From Vitis vinifera (Eukaryota; Streptophyta; Magnoliopsida; Vitales; Vitaceae): DNA of 64,000 nucleotides. Made by a program: the position numbers and the translations under genes. The DNA is taken from assembly GCF_030704535.1 (NCBI RefSeq), contig NC_081817.1, positions 1,751,001-1,815,000 on the forward strand. Reading direction: 5' to 3'. The number at the start of each line of letters is the position of its first letter. Within the stretch, counting starts at the first letter, position 1. This document shows positions 34,978 to 46,039 of the stretch, in pieces. The notes under the pieces are model-generated. The model was given only the letters and a program-made list of their open reading frames with translations, was not told the origin of the DNA and did no database searches.

Positions 34978-37134
34978 CTGTAATTAAGATCACTTCATTA
35001 TTTACTTTATCCAGAAGGCAATTTAACCATGAATAATTAATTAGCACGAACAATTTTGCAGTCACAGGTAAATTAAGCTAAAATAAATAATTGAGCGTCC
35101 TATTACATTGAGAATGATGATATCATTTAACTTAAGCACTTTAAACATATTTTAAATAATTTTCAATCAACCAAACAGTGCAGTAAGGTTATTAATCATG
35201 CTTAGAACCTTATACACAAATATTAGACGATGCTTAATTTTAGAACATTATACCTTGTGAAACAGGTGTCTCCCTGTTTCTCTATTCTTTTCCCCTTTTT
35301 TGTTGGGGCATGATGACCCAGCCCATGAGTGGTGGACCTCTTTTTTTGCGCCCAAGAAGCCCATTCAGTGGGCTGCCTTTCCAGCAGGAGGTGTGTTCTT
35401 CATGAGAAGAACTAGTCTCTATTGTTGTAGATCAGAGGAGGGTAGAAAAGTTTTGAAAAAGAAGGTGCTGAATTGAGAAGCTAAATGGGTTCCTTCTAAA
35501 ACTTCTCCAACGCTCGTAAGCCTGAGAAGAGGGCTGTTGGTATGGTTGTTTCCTTTCCTTAATCTTTATAATACCACCAGTCAGAAACATCTTGTATTCC
35601 CATTTTTCATCAACTGAAGAAGGTTGCTTTGTGGTGTTGTTTACCTCTTCTAAGGAGGAATTTAGGAGGCCTTTCTCATATTTGGTTGTACTCTTCTTGC
35701 CATATCCTTGTTTGAGTGTTGCTAATGGTTTGTAATTGAATGTTTATGCCCAGCAACTCAAACTAGACTAGGGTCCAGTTCAGGTTTCTCAAACTAGACT
35801 GGGGTCTAATTCAGGTTCTCGACTAAACTGGGTGTCTAGACAAGATCGTTGGATCCAAAGTCAAACTCCACCTAAAGCAGAATTATTTGTTTCGGGCATT
35901 GCTATTAAATACTTCTATCCTTTTCACCCAAATACCAATCACAAATCCACATACACTTGAGAATTGAAGTTATCATGCTATTCCAAAACCGCTTAGTGAA
36001 ACTCTATTTTGTAGGTTGGTAAGAATGCGTTTGGGAGTGATTTTAAAAAATATTTATAATATTTTTAACACTTGAATGATAAAAAAATTTTAAGTATTAA
36101 AAATATTAAAAGTGTTTTTTAAAATCACTATCAAAAGGACTCTAAAAACTTATTTGGCAGTAATTGTCATTTTTAGCTCTTTTAATACTTAAAAGATAAA
36201 AAATTTGTAAGTGTTAAAAATGTTAAAAACGCTTCCTATAATTACTGTCAAATACACTCTAAACTTTACAAGCAACTACTAACTGAGGATGAAAAGAAAT
36301 GGAAATTGCAGTCCTATTTGTTAATATTTTCAAAAATAGTTCTAAAAAAAACCAGTATTTAAGAACAGTTCTGAATTTTTCAGGAACAAAATTCTGTTCC
36401 ATAAATCAAATAAATAGTTTCTCAAATTTAATACAATATAAAAAATTTAAAAGTATTTTACATTTTTATATTATTATTCAGAAATAATTTTAAAAAAAAT
36501 GTAGAGAAAAATAAATAAATAAAAATATGCTTGAATTTACTAAATTTTGTTTTACATATTCGCCCAAACTTAATCAAAATTTCTTTCTTTCGTATATAAA
36601 GAATGGAGACTCCGAAAATCTAATAAATTTGTAAATAATCTTTCATCAATTTAATTTTCCTCTTACCTAAAACCGGAGAAGAAAATTTGATTCAGTTCCA
36701 ACATTTTCCCCTTAAAGTACTTCCGTGTTAAGACAGAGCCTAAAACTCCGAGTTCTATTTCCAAACATTTTGCCCTAGACCAAATCTTAAATCTCAAATC
36801 CCTACAATTTCACTAGCAATCAATTCAAGTAATCAGAAAAACAAACACAACAAAATAAAAATAATGATGACTTTTGGCTCAAATCGGGCACTCAAACTGC
36901 TCGATTCTGGAAAACTAGGCACAGAGATCAGCTCACACTCCCCAAGAACGAAATCAACTAGATTCCAAACAAAGACATCAATTTCAAAACTAAAACGAGC
37001 AGCATCATCCAAGATCTACAACAGGAACCTCACCCAAGCCGAACAAACAACGATCTAGAACACAACAATTATCACCAAACATCAAAAAAAAAAAAAAAAA
37101 AAAGCAAGCTTAAAATGAACAATTCTGAGACTCG
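34978..37134 (-). other. Probable 5' intron of the NET4-like gene, carrying foreign-looking and palindromic repeats
   Basis: No exon with a NAB start (W-W-W-D-S-H) is visible here. Bases 35281-35880 are less AT-rich than their flanks and include a short triplicated motif (CAAACTAGACTAGGGTCCAG-like, 35758-35850). Bases 36029-36258 hold two palindromic MITE-like elements. The rest is AT-rich. Confidence 0.5.
36029..36258. mobile_element. Two adjacent palindromic MITE-like elements
   Basis: The first (36029-36145) starts TTTGGGAGTGATTTTAAAAA, and its right end, reverse-complemented, reads TTTGATAGTGATTTTAAAAA. The second (36148-36258) starts TATTTGGCAGTAATTG, and its right end, reverse-complemented, reads TGTATTTGACAGTAATT. 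Each can fold on itself. A related copy lies at 37668-37815. Confidence 0.65.
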
Positions 37135-37260
37135 CAAACCTCAAAATCAAAGGCGATGATCGGAGAAGAAACCCTAATAAATCAATGCAACGTCGCCGGA
37201 GCCTGGGATGAACTACTCTTCGATCGGCGTGCCACGGAATATAAAGAGAAGTGAGAAAAC
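37135..37260 (-). promoter_or_regulatory. Candidate 5' UTR exon of the NET4-like gene
   Basis: On the minus strand this GC-richer segment contains TTAGGGTTTCTTCTCC, a telo-box/pyrimidine leader common in plant 5' UTRs, and ends at a plausible donor TTTGAG|GTTTGC (37140). It has no convincing protein frame. It would be the non-coding first exon of the gene at 33356-34975, with a 2.1-kb intron between. Confidence 0.4.
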
Positions 37261-37622
37261 TACGAGAGGGAACAAACAATTTGCCGCCTTTTCTGGAGTG
37301 TGAATTTTTGTGATTGACGAAAATGCTCTCCATTCGAAATTTGAATTCGTGAAGTGCGAAGGGTGTTTTAGGAAAGTTATGTGGCCCGCCCAACCACTCT
37401 GAAAAAAGCTGGCGGGACACTTGCTGATTTTCAAAAGTAAATTTGTCAACAAGTGGGGTTTGAAATTTTCGGTCGCTAGGTCCACCTCCACCTCCACCCA
37501 CATAATTTTCCGGGAAAATTTAAAAAATCCCGGAAAATAAAAGAATTTTATCCAAACGATTGGGACAGGTGGATCTTATCTAGAATTTTGAGAAACGTTC
37601 CGTTCAACAAGATAGAAAAAGA

Positions 37623-37628
<6 letters not shown>

Positions 37629-37656
<28 letters not shown>
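37629..37656. repeat. (TA)n microsatellite
   Basis: Fourteen TA units in the gene-poor region. Confidence 0.95.
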
Positions 37657-37660
<4 letters not shown>

Positions 37661-37667
37661 TGACAAC

Positions 37668-37815
37668 CCCACTTTAAAGTCTTTTTCACAAGTGTTTTAG
37701 TAAAAGTGTTTTTAGGTGATTTTTAAAAATTTTAAATTTCATCATTTTTTAACAAAAATATATTTTTTAGGTTAAAAGTGTTTCTTAAAAACACTACCAC
37801 ACGAGATTTTAAAGT
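37668..37815. mobile_element. Palindromic MITE-like element
   Basis: The left part (ACTTTAAAGTC...AAGTGTTTTAGTAAAAGTG) pairs with the right part (CACTACCACACG...GATTTTAAAGT) when reverse-complemented. It resembles the pair at 36029-36258 in having a TTTTTAA-rich core and CACT/AGTG ends. Confidence 0.5.
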
Positions 37816-38452
37816 CTGATTAGTAACTAAAAGATAATTATAAAAGTAGTTTTTGAAAATGGCTTATAAAAATTATTCTCCAATTTTTATAAAACAATGA
37901 TCTATTTAGAACCTAAATTATTTTTAATATTTTTAAAAATAAGTTTTAATCATTATTCATGTTGTACAATCATTTCTTATAACAACCCTAAAAAGCAACA
38001 AAAAAAAAAAACTAAAATATGTTTCTAAAAACATCTTATTTTCTATTCTTAAAATAAAAATATAAGAAATAATTTTTTGTTGTCAATTGTGTTTTTTTGT
38101 TCTGAAGAATATAAAAGGGTTCTCAAAATCAATTCTCAAGCAAGCCCTATTTGGTAACTATTTTGGGAAACATTTTTTTGTTTTTCCGAACATAAAACTA
38201 AAAAATACATTTAACAACTAAAAAAACAAAAATAGTTTTTTGTTATTAAAAACATAAAAATAAATGTATTGAAAAATTTTTAAATTTCTAAATAGACATT
38301 TGTTTTATAAAAGTAAAATATTAAAGAGGTATTTAATAAAGTTTAATGCTTATTTTTCAATAATTTAAATTAATTATAAGTTGTTGATTTGAACTTTATT
38401 ATTCAATTTTCACTTATTAGAGTTATAAAATATATTTTAAATCACCATCAAA

Positions 38453-38587
38453 TTAACATATATTACCCTTATTAATTTTAATTAATATTAGTTAGCTCGA
38501 AAAATAAATACGAAAAAGAATTGACATATTTACCCTTATTAATTTTAATTAATATTAGTTAGCTTGAAAAATAAATACGAAAAAGAA
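38453..38587. repeat. 68-bp tandem duplication
   Basis: Copies at 38453-38520 and 38521-38587 differ at about three positions. Both contain TTAATTAATATTAGTTAGCT and end CGAAAAAGAA. Confidence 0.95.
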
Positions 38588-39759
38588 GGTGAAAAAGACT
38601 ACTTTGAAATTTTTGTATGGAATTAAATAGCATTAGAATAATTACAAAGAAAGTGATGGCAATTGGGTCTGCATTTATTTTAGTACATTTTAAATATGTG
38701 ATCTATAAAATCAATAAATACAAATAATTTTATTACTTTTCAAAATTTTATTTTTATCTATAATCATTTAAAAAATTCACGTTAACATTAAAATATAAAT
38801 ACAAAAATAACCCATAAAAAGCTTCTAATTCCCCTTAATTTTAATCCTTACATAAATCATTATAATAAATATATATAAATTTCATTATAATTTAGCACAA
38901 TTAATAATAATTTAAAGTCGATCAATTTATTTATTATTCATTTGTGATAGTTTTGTAAGGAAATGTTTGGTTTTGGGAATGTGAGGGAAAATGTAAATAA
39001 AAAAATAATAATAAAAAATAAATTTAAAATCAATAAATTATTTTTATATGTTATTTCAAACTTATTTTATCTATTTTAATTATTTCATATAAATATAAAA
39101 TAACTTAAAAATATATGAATTTAATAATTATAACAAATATATAAATTTCATTCTAATTTAGCATACTTAATAATAATTTAAAATCCATTCATTTCTTTAT
39201 GATTCTTTTGTGATATTTGTAAGACATTGTTTGGTTTCAAATAAATATAAGGAAAATAAAATAGTAACAAAAAATATAAATTTAAAATTAATAATTATTT
39301 TTATATGTTATTTTAAATTAATTATTATTATATTTGATTTTTTTGTTATAATTTTTATTAATTTATTTCATCACTCCAAAATTTACTCTCTTTTTTTTTC
39401 TTTCCCACTCGAGGGAGTGGAGGTCAAAGCATTGTTGTGAAGCACTAAAGGGGACAGTCAAATGTGGCCTCTCCACTTCACACACTTTCGACATCTCTTC
39501 CATTTTACAATAATTACCTTACTAGAATTTACTAATGAGCAAATTCCTTTTATGAACTTTTTTTTATCATTTTTTTGTCCCTTCTTTTAAAAAATACAAG
39601 AGTAAAAACCCAGATTATAAGCCCTTTAATTTCATATGAAAACCCTTTTTTTTAAGAAAATCTTATAAGTTTTAATATGTGTTAAATTATTAATAGGTCT
39701 AAACATTTAACTTATTACATAATAAATAATTATTTATAGGAAAATGTTAGTCATTATTT

Positions 39760-40440
39760 TATAGGGCAACAACTTAGACGGGTTGGTTGGGTTGAGGGCT
39801 AATTCAACTTAAGATTAACCCAACGCAACCTTTAATCCGAAACATTCAACTCAATCTCAACTCAACATCTTTTTTCTAAACTTGGGTTGAACTCGGATTG
39901 TTCTAGTTAAATTTGGGTTGGTCATGTTAAATTTAGGTTGATTGGATTAAACATTGATTGATTGGTTTAGACTTATTATTTGAGCTGATTGGATTGCATG
40001 GTTCAAAATATATCAATACTGGTATTGTTTTAAGAAAAAAGAAATTTATATGTTTATGTCAAATTTTAAATAGTAAATAGGATAAAATTTGAACATAATA
40101 ATAAAAAAAATATAAATAAAATTATGTATCTTTAAAAAAAATAAATTGAAAAAGTATATGATATAGTTGTAATTTGATATTTTGTTCTTTAAAATCTAAA
40201 AAAAGAAAAATGAATATTATTATTATGTAGGATATAAACATTATTAATATTATAAAAATATTAAATAGGGTTTGGGTTCTGCTAAGATTATTTAAACCTT
40301 AGTTCGAACCCAACCCAAATTGAGTTTAGGTTAAAAAAACTTAACCCAAACTCAACTCGAGTATTAAAAATATTTGTCTAAACTTAACCAAACATTGTAT
40401 TGAGTTTGAATTGGGTGGGACTTGTACAAGTTGCCCTCTA
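39760..40440. mobile_element. hAT-like non-autonomous transposon
   Basis: The left end reads TATAGGGCAAC. The reverse complement of the right end reads TAGAGGGCAAC. Sub-terminal GGTTGGGTTG and AACCCAA blocks are typical of plant hAT MITEs. Flanking octamers TTATTTTA and CTATTTTG agree at 6 of 8 positions, which would suit an old 8-bp target duplication. The interior is AT-rich with no transposase. Confidence 0.55.
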
Positions 40441-43400
40441 CTATTTTGTTTACAGTCATTTTTATCATATTAGGTGTTAATGATTTTTGTAACATTATCC
40501 CATTTTGGATGACTCACTTTCCAATAAGATTCATGTAGTCCTTTTCTACTACCAAACACATAGTTAAAACCTAACTCACAAGACTTGATTATAACCAAGA
40601 CAACTAATTCCCATTAGGATAAGTATTTAGAACAAAAAACAAAATAACTTTTGTCTCCAAATAAAAAAGATATATGTCATCTATCTCCCAATGATCATCA
40701 TCCACAACTTACTTTTAGGGCATGAAGTCTGGTGATTAATGCCATATTTGATAACGATTTTTCAAAACAAATTTTTAAAATTGTTTTATGTTGTTTTGTA
40801 TAACTAACGTTTATTTGATAATCAACATTGTTTTTGACTTATTTTATATATTTTAAATATAATTTTTATATGCAGTACTTTACTTTTAATTATATTTCAT
40901 ATTTATATAATTATTTTTTAAAATAAGTAAAAACACTATGGGTATTTGGTTCCTATTTTTAAGAATTGTTTTCTGTTATTGAAAATATAAAACTTGTTTG
41001 GGGAAGGGGGTGTGTTTTTGTTTTTTTGTGTCTTATGTGTTATCAAAAACTATTTTTTTGAGAACAATAAAAAAATGTTTTTATTGTTTTTTCTCTGTTC
41101 AAATAATATATTGTTTTTATATTTTATCTTCATTTTTTTTGTGTTTTTTTAGTTGTTTTTTGTATTTTCACAAATGTGAGCTCCACCCAACCACCACACT
41201 CCCACCTGTAAACCCTTTCTTCTTCTTTAAATTATTGAAATTAATATATTTACATATGATGACAAAATCATCATTTGTTTAAGAAAATTATAATTAGTGT
41301 AAAAATTTCAAAATGAAATAATTTTTTTTTTAATTTCAATGAATTGTGCATATGAAAATTATTTATATATTTATAATATCAAGTTAATGGAATAAAATAC
41401 TTTATTAATTAAAAAAAATTAAACATGTTTTTTGTTTTACTTGTTCTAAAAAACTTTTTTATTAACTCAACCAAACATGTTTTTTTTTTGTTTTTGATAA
41501 CAAAAACTGTTTTTCATAATTCAATTCCCAAACATAATTTCTTTTTTTGAAAACACAAAATTTTTTTCTTAAAAACTATTATCAAAAACTGTTTTCCATA
41601 ACAGTTTTAAAAAACAACAACCAAACAGACCCTATATTTCTTTTCTTTTTTAAATAATTATTTTTTGTCCTTTTTTTTTTTGTTTTAAATAACAAAAAAA
41701 TATTAAAAAAAAAACAGTTACCAAACGAATTTGCTCCTTTTACATGGCTCGACAGCCTTTACCTTCTTCTAGGTTCCTCCAACAAAAGCTACTTCAATAA
41801 TGATCCAAATCCAATCAATATTCTTTCTTGGCTCGTAGTGCATGGAGGCCTCCATCCAACTTTTAGTTCATTGTTGGCTTCCATCTTAGAAAAGCCCACC
41901 CCACATTCATTATTGATTTTCTATGTATATATGTTGATGAAAAGGCATGCTTAGAAGATCAAGATCTCTTAAGGGAAATTTCAAAATATTAAAGTCTTGT
42001 TGACTTTGAACACCATTTTAGCATTAAAATAATTAAATTAAATATTGTGGAATATAATCATGTTTATAGGCTTCATTCACAACTTAAACTTAGAGTGATG
42101 TGATTAATTTTAAAAATAATATAATAAATAAATTGAAATTAAAATTACTCTAATTTTAATTATTCATGCGTGTTTAATAACTTTCTATCCAAATTATATT
42201 AATCTATTTATATTCATTTATTTGAAAATTCAATTTTATTGAAATATTTATATTACCTAAAAAATAAGTCATTTAAATTTTTAGTTCAAATTCTTTAGAA
42301 AAAAATCGTTTGATAATTTTTTTTTTTACTAATTTTTCTATTAAAATCATTATAATTTACATGACTCTTGCTATAGTATCGATAAATCAATAATTGCTGA
42401 AGAGCGGAATAAAACAAATCTCAAAATCGATATATGCTCATATATTCATTGTTTTGTATTAAAACTTATTTCATTATTTTGTATTTTAATTTTATTTGTT
42501 TATACCATTTACTCATGTATCCACATCCAATGACCTGAAATTTGGAATTTGTAGCTGCAAACTAGATACACTAACAATTTTCAACTTATATCAATAATTT
42601 TCTTTATTCAAGTTTTTTTATTTATTTAAAACAAATATTTTATAAAAAAAATATTTTAAAATTTATGTTTATTAAAGCAACAATTTTTTTATAAATTTAT
42701 ATATTTTTTAAAATTAAAGTAATACATATGATAAAAATTAAATGATAAATACAATAATAAATTGATAAATTTTGGGATAAAATTTACTAAATTTAACCCA
42801 AACTTAGAAGAAGAAAAAAACTATAGCTATAATATAAGCCCACCAAAAAATAAAAAATAAAATCCTATTGACCCTTCAACTCAGAAACCTTACTTTCGTT
42901 TAAAACGGACATGTGGATGCAAGCTAAGAAGCTAAATTGGCACCTAGTGGGTGTCAGCTTCTGAATTAGAACAAACATTTTCCAAAACCCATGTCTACAT
43001 CAATATATTAATCTAATATTTTTATTCTAATCTTATTTATTTTATTATTTCCAAATTTCAATTGTTTAATTTAGGTGTTGATTTGCTTTTGCATAATTTG
43101 CCGACAAGGGATGTGTTGAACTTTTCAATCCCTGCCTGGCTACCCTCATTGTCACCATTGAAATGACACAATTCTTCCTTCATTTGCTCTCTTACACCCT
43201 ATTGTTTGGAAATCAAAAATTGTATCATTTGGAGCAAGAACTTGTCAAATATGATAGAAACTTTCAAAATTGATTATTACGTTTTTAACCACTAGGGTCT
43301 TTATTGGGATTTTCATCAAAATGAATGTAGAAATTCATAATATAAAGTTTGAATAAAGTTGATCGCATTGACTTAATTATCAAGAGCAAAAAATTGAAAA

Positions 43401-44421
43401 TTATGATCAAAATTTTCAAATTCAAGAGGAAAATTCAACAGGCAAATTATGGAGAGATGACTCAAATCATAACATCGGGTTAAATTATATTCTGATACCA
43501 TGTTGAACTACCAATTTTCCTAGAATATTAAACTTGTAAGATTTGGATTTAATGTACATATCATACTGTATAATAAAACAGATTTACAAATTTAGATGAC
43601 AAAGTTTGAATAAATTCAATATTAATGTTTATGTACTACTCTTTTTATATATTTTTCTAAGGAAAATCTTAATAAATACTCATTAAATATACGAGAATAG
43701 TTTAAAGTTAATATTACTATTGAGACAAGGGTGAAAATAAACGAGTAATTTGATTTAAAAGGTCATTGAAAACCTAATTTTAGAAATCTAACTCTTCCTC
43801 ATTTTTTAGTCTTGTTTTATAAAAAATGTCTTCATTTTTTATTGTAAACATAACTATTTGTTTTAAAACATACATACAAATTCTTGAAATAGTTAAAAAA
43901 AATTTATATAAAAAATGAGTTACTTTTCAAATAAAAATACGAGAGGGGTTAAATTCATACATATGAAGATTATTTCACCTATTTAAAAATATTTTTAAAT
44001 TTAATTATATATGCGTTTATAATAAAGGCAAGATAGGTGAAAGGGCAAACTCGTCTCCATTCTATTTATCTTTATTTTCAAGGATAATTCGTACCCAAAA
44101 AAATTTATTGTCAATCGTCCACTATGTACAATATACAATCGTATAAGATGAAGGTATAGAGCATGAGCAACTAAGGTATTTATGGACTAATTTCCATAAG
44201 GAAACATAAGAAATTACAATGTATAATCTACTTGCACTAAAAGCTTGTTTGGTAACCATTGATGCACTCAATGCTAAATGGGATTCCATCTGCCTTCCAT
44301 TGATTATCTTTTTCCTCTTGTAGTCAAATATCCATGATCTCATGAGATAATATGGACTTCGCACAAGGCATGCTCTAATGACATGCTTAGCTTCGTACCA
44401 TTGGAATGATGACATGACTTA

Positions 44422-44860
44422 ACTTGTTGTAGGACCCACATCCTATGTGTTGTTAGATGTCAATTGTTATATTTGATAAGATACTCATTCCAAATGTTTT
44501 TACTCGATTACATTGAATGGTTTTAAATAATAAGACGTTAGAGTCGAACCTCATCAAAATGAATTGAATATCCATTAAAATAGAACGAGAATATTCGTAT
44601 ACATATTAAAGACTTTGTAAAATGATTTGACTCAGTCCAATACTTGAACTTGTTGTAGGACTCACGTCTTATATGTTGTTGGATGTCAATTGTTATCTTT
44701 GACAAGATACTCATTTCAAATGCTTTTACTCGAAACAATGAGGTGTCAAGAGTCCAACTTCATCAAAATGAATTGAATATCCATTAAAATAGAATGAGAG
44801 TATTCGTATTCATATTAATAATTTTATAAAACAATTTGACTTGTTCTAATACTTGAATAC
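44422..44860. repeat. Two ~220-bp direct repeats
   Basis: Both copies (about 44422-44650 and 44651-44860) begin TTGTTGTAGGAC, continue with TGTCAATTGTTAT and GATACTCATT, and share CATCAAAATGAATTGAATAT followed by CCATTAAAATAGAA. They differ by scattered substitutions and small indels. Confidence 0.85.
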
Positions 44861-45876
44861 AATTCTTGAAAAAAAAAAAAAATGAAGTGTTGGAAAGATT
44901 AAAAATGGGGTAGATGGATAAGAGGAAAGTGACCTGATTCAGACTTCCATGGCTGACCTGAAAATGGCTTATCTTTAACCAGATGCTGACGTCATTGAAT
45001 TGAAGGCCGTCAATTTCCAAAACTAAAAGCAGTTAATCCCCGTCACCTCCTTTCTTTTTTACTTTTCACTGTTCAATAATTTTTGCTATATCCGTACATA
45101 CCTTTTCGGAATTTTTCATTAAATTACAATTTCTCCAATCATTGTGGGATTTTCATTGTTTTAATCAAATAATTTTTTCATGTCCTACTATTTATAAAAA
45201 CACAAAATTCTTTCAATAAGTTATTGATATGTTATTCTTTTTTTCTTATTTTTAATTTTAATTTCAAAAATAAAAAATACCAAACACGGCCTTAACGTAT
45301 TTCGTAGAATATGCTACGAATGGGCAAAATGTCGGGTGCAAAATAGACACATCAACCATAATTAATATAAAAAATTATTACACCCAAGAAAATGTAAATA
45401 AAAGGAAAAACATGGATCCAGACATATTTTAATACAAATATATAATTATATTAATTTTGAAAAAAAAAATGACACTGCCGGCCCAATAAAAATAAGTAAA
45501 TAAAGAAAATAAATGTTGGAAACCCGAAATTTAGAATAATAAATTATTTTAAATATTCAAAGAAAATAAATAAATAAATAATTTAATAAAACCAAAATTC
45601 CTCCTGCGTTTTTCGAGGGTCCATCTCCATTTACAAGGATATCTTTTTGTAATGAACGCACAATTATTCAAGTGGAAGGCTTACGTGGCTTGTGGTAGAG
45701 GGAACGCTCGGTGTGAGCGGTTCAACATTGTGACACCTGGACTCGTCAGACAAATATTGAAACCTGCCAAGTGTTATTATTATTAACTTTTTTCTAAAAA
45801 TAAGGTTATTGGTTAAAAATCTAAAATATATTATTTTTAATAGAGATCAGGATAGTGTTGGGACGAATGATATTAT

Positions 45877-45975
45877 GCCACGTGTGAGAGTCACAGCATC
45901 TACGATGGTGGTGGACATGGGATTGATACTCATGTATGATCATCATAAAAATGTGAGACTACTCCAACTATAAAT
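45877..45975 (+). promoter_or_regulatory. Promoter of the MES17-like gene: ABRE/G-box-like element and TATA box
   Basis: GCCACGTGTG lies at 45877-45886 and CTATAAAT at 45969-45976, about 65-70 bp before the ATG. A further ACGT core (TTACGTGGC) lies near 45679. This suggests ABA or stress input, which is an inference from motifs only. Confidence 0.5.
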
Positions 45976-46039
45976 GAAAGATAGAGCAGAAGCTTAGAGA
46001 AGAGCCAGAGCGGTGAGCGTGGAAGCTAAGGGAGAGGAG

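Larger units (their letters stand above)
37261..45880. other. Gene-poor AT-rich region (8.6 kb)
   Basis: I see no gene in this stretch. It holds a (TA)n run (37629-37656), a palindromic repeat (37668-37815), a 68-bp tandem duplication (38453-38587), a hAT-like element (39760-40440), many TTTTCAAAAACA-type low-complexity repeats (37860-38330 and 40740-41720) and a 220-bp direct duplication (44422-44860). Confidence 0.75.
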
